Positions 56,990 through 64,000 of a DNA stretch of 64,000 nucleotides are shown here, piece after piece. Within the stretch, counting starts at the first letter, position 1, and every line of letters begins with the position of its first letter. Location: positions 19,387 to 83,386 of the forward strand of contig NZ_KQ058902.1 in the NCBI RefSeq assembly GCF_000982955.1. Direction: 5' to 3'. Made by a program: the position numbers and the translations under genes. The notes beneath the pieces were generated by a model that saw only the letters and a list, made by a program, of their open reading frames with translations, was not told the DNA's origin and did no database searches. Source of the DNA: Micromonospora sp. HK10. GTDB lineage: Bacteria > Actinomycetota > Actinomycetes > Mycobacteriales > Micromonosporaceae.

Positions 56990-57960
56990 GCCTCGCTCCC
57001 CTGCTGCCAGACCCGGGCGGCCGCACCGGCCCGCGCCCCGGACTCCTGCTCGTAGACCAGCGCCATGTACGCGTCCTCCAGGCTGGCCCGGCGTACCTCC
57101 AGCTCCTGCACCTCGTCGCCGTGCTGGGTCAGCAGCTCGCGGACGAAGCCGGTGGCGTCGGCGGTGGCGTGCACGAACCGCTCCCCGCCCCGGGTCCAGC
57201 GGATCTCGGCGTCCCCGGCGACCCGGCGGGCCAGCTCGTCCGGCGAGCCGTCGGCGATGATCCGGCCGCCGGCCAGGATGAGGATCCGGTCGGCCAGCTT
57301 CTCCGCCTCGTCCAGGTCGTGCGTGGTGAGCAGGATGGTGGTCTCGTCCAGGTCGGCGAGGCGGTGCACCAGCTCGTGGAACTCCCGCCGGGCGGCCGGG
57401 TCGAAGCCGACCGTCGGCTCGTCCAGGAAGAGCAGCTCGGGGCGGCCCACGATGCCGACGGCCACGTCGAGCCGTCGGCGCTGGCCGCCGGAGAGCTGGT
57501 GCACCCGCTTGTCGGCGTGCGGGGTGAGCCCCACCGCGTCCAGCAGCTCGTCGACCGGCCAGGGGCGCGGGATCCGCTCGGTGGCGTAGGCCCGGTAGAA
57601 GATGCCGAGGTGGTCCAGCAGGTCGCGGACCTTCCACTTGCCGTGGTCGCGCCACGACTGGAGCACCACGCCGAGCCGGGCGCGCCACCGCTCGTCGCCC
57701 CGGCCGGGGTCGACGCCGAGGACGCTGACCTCCCCGGCGGAGCGCATCCGGAAGCCCTCCAGGATCTCGATCGTGGTGGTCTTGCCGGCCCCGTTGGGCC
57801 CGAGCAGGGCGAGCACCTCGCCGCGCCGGGCGGTGAAGTCGACACCGTGCAGCACATCCGTGCTGCCGTAGCGCATCCGTAGGTCCCGGACGTCGAGGAC
57901 GAGGTCCTTGCCGGGTGGGTGCGGGGTCTCGGCGACGCCCGCCAGTTCGACCGCAGTCAT
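56986..57960 (-). CDS. ABC exporter ATPase (DrrA-like)
   Basis: This 324-residue ATPase has Walker A GPNGAGKTT, Q-loop GVVLQSWRDHGKWKVRDLLDHLG, signature LSGGQRRRLDVAVGIV, Walker B LLFLDEPTVGFDPAARREF and the H-loop LTTHDLDEAEKLAD. A DrrA-type C-terminal extension ends SLEDAYMALV. It is first of the operon ATPase-permease-XRE. Its short upstream gap contains the AT-richer stretch ATGTAGCACCTCTACTAC, a possible promoter or operator half-site pair. Confidence 0.94.
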   Translation of the reverse strand: MTAVELAGVAETPHPPGKDLVLDVRDLRMRYGSTDVLHGVDFTARRGEVLALLGPNGAGKTTTIEILEGFRMRSAGEVSVLGVDPGRGDERWRARLGVVLQSWRDHGKWKVRDLLDHLGIFYRAYATERIPRPWPVDELLDAVGLTPHADKRVHQLSGGQRRRLDVAVGIVGRPELLFLDEPTVGFDPAARREFHELVHRLADLDETTILLTTHDLDEAEKLADRILILAGGRIIADGSPDELARRVAGDAEIRWTRGGERFVHATADATGFVRELLTQHGDEVQELEVRRASLEDAYMALVYEQESGARAGAAARVWQQGSEA

Positions 57961-58054
57961 ACCGCAAAATGTAGCACCTCTACTACATCCCTTGGGGGCC
58001 GTGGCCGCGGCGTGACGCGCGGGGCGGGAACGAACGGCGGGGACGAGCGGGTGG

Positions 58055-58891
58055 TCAGGCGACCAGGGCGTCGGACTCCTCGGCCTCGACCTGGGCGTTC
58101 CAGTCGCGCTTGGTGGAGCGCCAGCCCTCGTCGTCCATGCCGCGGCGCCAGTAACCGGAGATGGAGAGCGCCTCGCGGGGCACGCCGCGCTCGATCCGCA
58201 GCAGCCGGCGCAGCTCCTTGACGACGCTCGCCTCGCCGTGCACGAACGCGTGCACCGCGCCGGGCGGGAAGTCCAGCGCCCGGACCGCCGCCACCAACGC
58301 CTGGCCGACCGGGTGGCCGGCCCGGTGCAGCCAGCGCAGCTCGACCGCGCCCGCGCTGGCCAGCGGCAGCTCGTCGGCCGGCCCGTCGACCTCGACGAAC
58401 ACCTTGGCCGGGGCGCCGGTGGGTAGCCGCTCCAGGGCCGCGGCGATCGCCGGTAGCGCGCTCTCGTCGCCGGCCAGCAGGTGCCAGTCGGCCGCCGGGT
58501 CGGGGGCGTACGCCCCGCCGGGCCCGGTGAAGAGCACCCGGTCGCCGGGGCGCAGCCCGGCCGCCCACGGGCCGGCCAGCCCTTCGTCGCCGTGGTACAC
58601 CACGTCCACGGTCAGCTCGCCCGCAGCCGCGTCCCAGGCACGCACCGTGTACGCCCGCAGCCGCGGCCACTGCTCAGCCGGGAACTCCCGCTTGATGGCG
58701 GCCAGGTCGGTGGGGTGCGGGTAGCTCACCCCGGCCGGCGGGAAGACGAACTTCAGGTAGTGGTCGGTGTAGGCGCCCACCGGCAGGCCGGTCAGCTCCG
58801 CCCCGCCCAGCACGAGCCGGATCAGGTGCGGGGTGGGCCGCTCGGTCCGGACGACCGTGGCGGCGGTGACCTTCTTGGGGCGCTCAGTCAT
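58055..58891 (-). CDS. Siderophore-interacting protein (ferric-siderophore reductase)
   Basis: This 278-residue FAD-binding ferredoxin-reductase-fold protein of the ViuB/SIP family shows LIRLVLGGAELTGLPVGAYTDHYLKFVFPP, the flavin motif RLRAYTVRAWD (R-x-Y-T-x-R), VVYHGDEGLAGPWAAGLRPGD and the C-terminal GYWRRGMDDEGWRSTKRDW. It reduces Fe3+ in imported siderophores using NAD(P)H or ferredoxin. An iron box directly precedes its ATG, implying derepression under iron starvation. Confidence 0.94.
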   Translation of the reverse strand: MTERPKKVTAATVVRTERPTPHLIRLVLGGAELTGLPVGAYTDHYLKFVFPPAGVSYPHPTDLAAIKREFPAEQWPRLRAYTVRAWDAAAGELTVDVVYHGDEGLAGPWAAGLRPGDRVLFTGPGGAYAPDPAADWHLLAGDESALPAIAAALERLPTGAPAKVFVEVDGPADELPLASAGAVELRWLHRAGHPVGQALVAAVRALDFPPGAVHAFVHGEASVVKELRRLLRIERGVPREALSISGYWRRGMDDEGWRSTKRDWNAQVEAEESDALVA

Positions 58892-58896
58892 GCGTC

Positions 58897-58910
58897 TTAG
58901 GCTAACCTAA
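58897..58910. promoter_or_regulatory. Iron box (IdeR/DmdR-type operator)
   Basis: TTAGGCTAACCTAA matches the core of the actinobacterial IdeR/DmdR1 palindrome (TTAGGTTAG/CTAACCTAA). It lies 6 bp upstream of the siderophore-interacting-protein ATG, so Fe2+-bound IdeR would block transcription. Confidence 0.85.
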
Positions 58911-58992
58911 GTTCGCGCCGGTCCCCCAGCCCGCCGGTCCCCCGACCGCCGCTCCCCCGACCGCCGGCCGTCAACCGCCGACCCGACGCCGA

Positions 58993-60219
58993 TCAGCGGA
59001 CCAGGCGGTCGTGCCAGGCCACGGCGGCCGGGTCGGTGAGCGAGGCCACCTGGTCGATCACCACCCGCTGCCGCGCCGCGTCGTCGGGTGCCTCCCGCCA
59101 CAGCGGGGCGAAGACCGGGTCGAGCGCGTCCGGGGCCCGGTCGAGCAGCACGGCGACCAGCTCGGCGAGGATCTCCCGCTGCCGGGCGTACCAGGGACCG
59201 GAGCCGGGACGGCGCATCACGTAGCGCAACGCGATGCCCTTGAGCAGCGCGCAGCGCGCCCGGGTCCGGCGCGGCACCACCAGGTCGGCGGCGTACCGGC
59301 GGTGCGGGCCGGTGCCGTGGCGCTCCTGCGTGGCGGCCACCACGCTCGACACGAACCGGCCGGTGAGCACGCTGGTGGTGTTCTTCAGCGCGGCCAGGGC
59401 CCGGTGGCTGCCGTCGTACGCGGCGAGCGGGGCGAGGGCCGGGTCGGCGAGCAGCTCGTCGAGCACCTCACCGAGGTCCTCCGGGGCCTCCCCGGAGTAC
59501 GCGGCCGCCACGTCGGCGCAGAGCGCGCGCCGCTCGTCGGCGTCGGCCAGCAGCGGGCGCAGGCTGACGTACCCGCCGTGGATGCCGTCCTCGACGTCGT
59601 GCACCGAGTACGCCACGTCGTCGGCCCAGTCCATCACCTGCGCCTCGAGGCACCGCCGGTCACCGGGCGGGGCGCCGGCGCGCAGCCACTCGAAGACCGG
59701 ACCGTCGTCGGCGTACACCCCGAACTTGCGCCGGCCGGGACGGCGCTGCCAGGGATATTTGCCGACCGCGTCGAGCGAGGCCCGGGTCAGGTTCAGCCCG
59801 GCGGAGCGACCGTCCGGGCCGAGCACCTTGGCCTCCAGCCGGGTCAGCACCCGCAGCGTCTGCGCGTTGCCCTCGAAGCCGCCGCAGCGGGCGGCGAGCT
59901 CGTCCAGCGCGTCCTCGCCGTTGTGCCCGAACGGCGGGTGCCCGAGGTCGTGCGCCAGGCCGGCGGTGTCCACCACGTCCGGGTCGCAACCCAGCCGGGC
60001 GCCCATCTCGCGGGCGATCTGCGCCACCTCGAGGGAGTGGGTCAGCCGGGTACGCAGGAAGTCGTCGGTGCCGGCGGTGTGCACCTGGGTCTTCGCGGCG
60101 AGCCGCCGGAACGCCGCCGAATGCAGCACCCGGGCCCGGTCCCGCTCGTACGGGGACCGCCCGTACCCGGTGTCCTTGGGCGCCTCGACGACCAGGCGCG
60201 CGGCGTCGTCAGCGCCCAA
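58993..60219 (-). CDS. dgt: Deoxyguanosinetriphosphate triphosphohydrolase-like protein
   Basis: This 408-residue HD-superfamily dNTPase hydrolyses dGTP or other dNTPs to nucleoside and triphosphate. Visible are GYGRSPYERDRARVLHSAAFRRLAAKTQV, H61 in RLTHSLEVAQIAR, the HD pair H90-D91 in AHDLGHPPFGHNGE and D in VMDWADDVAYSVHDVEDG. The start is TTG 60219 (MGADDAARLV); no in-frame ATG is available nearby. In actinobacteria dgt usually lies close to dnaG, and the intervening iron and ABC genes are consistent with that region. Confidence 0.93.
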   Translation of the reverse strand: MGADDAARLVVEAPKDTGYGRSPYERDRARVLHSAAFRRLAAKTQVHTAGTDDFLRTRLTHSLEVAQIAREMGARLGCDPDVVDTAGLAHDLGHPPFGHNGEDALDELAARCGGFEGNAQTLRVLTRLEAKVLGPDGRSAGLNLTRASLDAVGKYPWQRRPGRRKFGVYADDGPVFEWLRAGAPPGDRRCLEAQVMDWADDVAYSVHDVEDGIHGGYVSLRPLLADADERRALCADVAAAYSGEAPEDLGEVLDELLADPALAPLAAYDGSHRALAALKNTTSVLTGRFVSSVVAATQERHGTGPHRRYAADLVVPRRTRARCALLKGIALRYVMRRPGSGPWYARQREILAELVAVLLDRAPDALDPVFAPLWREAPDDAARQRVVIDQVASLTDPAAVAWHDRLVR

Positions 60220-60246
60220 CCGTCATCCCCCGCCGCCGACCGGCCG

Positions 60247-60334
60247 GCAGAACCGGCTCACTCCTCGCGCTCACCGGGCCAGACGCTGTTCGCGACTGCG
60301 GGGCTCGCAGAACCGGCTCACTCCTCGCGCTCAC
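60247..60334. repeat. 28-bp direct repeat duplicating the VOC gene 3' end
   Basis: GCAGAACCGGCTCACTCCTC plus GCGCTCAC occurs at 60247-60274 and 60307-60334, 60 bp apart. The second copy contains the stop and last codons (LREREE) of the VOC gene. The first lies free in the gap toward dgt. Confidence 0.85.
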
Positions 60335-60671
60335 GCAAGACGCAGAACTCGTTGCCCTCGGGGTCGGCCAGCACCGTCCACCCGACACTGCCCTGGCCGA
60401 TGTCGACGTGCCGGGCGCCCATGTCGACCAGCCGCTCCACCTCGGCCTCCTGGTCGGCCGGGCGCAGATCGATGTGCAGCCGGTTCTTGCCCTCCTTGGG
60501 CTGGGCGACCGGGACGAAGACGATGCCGGGCAGCGAATCGGGGGTGCGGCGGATCTCCACCTCGTCCGGCTTGTCGCTGATCACCTGGTAGCCGAGCGCC
60601 TCGGCCCACCAGTGGGCGAGCCGGGACGGATCCTGGGCGTCGACCGTCAGGTTCTCCCAGACGCTGCTCAT
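60318..60671 (-). CDS. VOC-family (glyoxalase-like) protein
   Basis: This 117-residue vicinal-oxygen-chelate fold protein has VWENLTVDAQDPSRLAHWWAEALGYQVI, IVFVPVAQPKEGKNRLHIDLRPADQEAEVERLVDMGARHV and a final WTVLADPEGNEFCVL. It has a single domain and probably dimerises. The family includes dioxygenases, glyoxalases and antibiotic-binding proteins; no specific role can be read. ATG 60671. Confidence 0.88.
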   Translation of the reverse strand: MSSVWENLTVDAQDPSRLAHWWAEALGYQVISDKPDEVEIRRTPDSLPGIVFVPVAQPKEGKNRLHIDLRPADQEAEVERLVDMGARHVDIGQGSVGWTVLADPEGNEFCVLREREE

Positions 60672-60805
60672 GCGGCCACCTTCCTGATCGGCACGTGCGC
60701 GGTAGCTCAGGTTACGCCGGGCGGCCCGGAATGGCGCGCCCAGCAAGCCGGTGGACGCGACGCGGGGCCGCCGGCGGGTCGCCGGCGGCCCCGTACGCGG
60801 GCGGA

Positions 60806-63514
<2,709 letters not shown>

Positions 63515-63823
63515 CAGAGCCTCCCACGCGCGCCATTGACACTTAACGAAGGTTCAGTTCGGACATACCCCGAGACCAAGCACCGGTAATCCCGGCGTGG
63601 TCAGCGGTCGGTGGGCGAAGGCTAAGCGAAGTTCGAGGGGCCTGGGACCGTTCGGTGACAATCGGCACAAGCATCACGACTATCCGCGTCCGTACCGGTT
63701 TTTGGGAACGCTTCCACGCGCACGATTACGCAATTCCGGATCCCCTCGTACTCTTGACGGCACTGGTTCTGCTGAACCTGACCATTGCCATATCCCGCGC
63801 AAATACACCCGGGAGCCGTCGCC
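63515..63823. promoter_or_regulatory. Divergent intergenic region upstream of ppdK
   Basis: This 309-bp gap has lower GC at 63655-63800 and should hold promoters for ppdK and for the rightward gene. TTGACG at about 63755 is a possible -35 element for the latter; a convincing -10 was not found. No small gene is supported. Confidence 0.35.
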
Positions 63824-64000
63824 GTGCCGACCACCCCCACCGCCCCCACCGGGAGCGGTCCCGAGCCGCTCCCCGCCGCCCCCGTCGGCGGTGGTCCCGA
63901 GCCGCTCGCCGCCGCCCCCGTCGGCGGCGGTCCCGAGCCGCTCGACCGGCTCCCCGGCCGGCAGCCCAGCGCCGGCGAGCTGGCCCGCACCGCCGCCCGC
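63824..64000 (+). CDS. Partial gene at right edge, Pro/Gly-rich N-terminus
   Basis: From GTG 63824 the frame stays open to the window end (59 codons). It begins PTTPTAPTGSGPEPLPAAPV, followed by two further GGGPEPL(A/D) units encoded by a 33-bp tandem repeat, and then the less repetitive LPGRQPSAGELARTAAR. This could be the disordered leader of a longer protein. Its family cannot be seen. Third-position G/C bias fits a real gene. Confidence 0.5.
   Translation, partial: MPTTPTAPTGSGPEPLPAAPVGGGPEPLAAAPVGGGPEPLDRLPGRQPSAGELARTAAR

Noticed and set aside
63622..63990. Minus-strand 122-codon frame near the right edge
   Set aside because: It is mostly the complement of the Pro/Gly repeat; the plus-strand frame is more gene-like and continues beyond the window.

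Overview
The window is chromosomal DNA of a very GC-rich actinomycete. It is most likely a Micromonosporaceae member close to Micromonospora; this is inferred from the gene content (F420-type LLM oxidoreductase, DUF397/XRE pairs, conservon-type kinase, an IdeR/DmdR-like iron box, actinobacterial DnaG, Dgt and PpdK), strong G/C bias at third codon positions, and many GTG starts. No rRNA, CRISPR array or intact insertion sequence was seen. Two tRNA genes are present.

Layout. 0-6 kb: methionine aminopeptidase divergent from an XRE regulator, an orphan Imm51-like immunity protein, an alditol-oxidase-like flavoenzyme coupled to a membrane protein, an LLM oxidoreductase, and an ArsR-SRPBCC pair. 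6-9 kb: a repeat-rich convergent gap, then an FAD monooxygenase divergent from its TetR regulator with a paired operator. 9-14.3 kb: a two-gene Ig-like/glycosidase unit, an APH-fold kinase, a SnoaL-like protein behind an operator-like inverted repeat, a GNAT and a TPR protein. 14.5-18.2 kb: an FtsX-type ABC exporter with TetR, then a DUF2855 protein. 18.2-21.3 kb: an accessory patch lying downstream of a CAU-anticodon tRNA, with a nucleotidyltransferase pair, a frameshifted TPR/SEC-C gene, a RelE-Phd-like toxin-antitoxin pair and two copies of an integrase-like coding fragment. 21.5-25 kb: an FAD amine-oxidase-like enzyme coupled to an MMPL transporter; tRNA-Asn.

25.5-35 kb is a sugar/polyol module: sugar-phosphate isomerase, polyprenyl synthase, Gfo/Idh/MocA dehydrogenase, and a ribose-type ABC importer led by a ROK repressor. 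35-46 kb: a BrkB-type protein and two ABC-2 permeases, then about 6.9 kb of accessory material (gene fragments, DUF4097 lipoprotein, hydrolase, two-component system, a triplicated DUF397 array with an XRE-DUF5753 regulator) before a DrrA-like ATPase on the same strand. This looks like an ABC operon split by an insertion.

46.1-53.2 kb holds the most unusual locus: a fused TRAP-TAXI permease, a TAXI binding lipoprotein, a perfect hairpin, then a CvnA-like sensor kinase, a CvnB-like roadblock protein and a second TAXI lipoprotein in translationally coupled order. The usual conservon members (DUF742 and GTPase) are missing. I suggest this is a ligand-uptake/ligand-sensing module in which the second TAXI protein serves the kinase.

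53.2-64 kb is conserved core: dnaG with a small partner, an XRE regulator with a DrrAB-like ABC exporter, a siderophore-interacting flavoprotein under an iron box, dgt, a VOC protein, ppdK, and the start of a gene that runs off the right edge.
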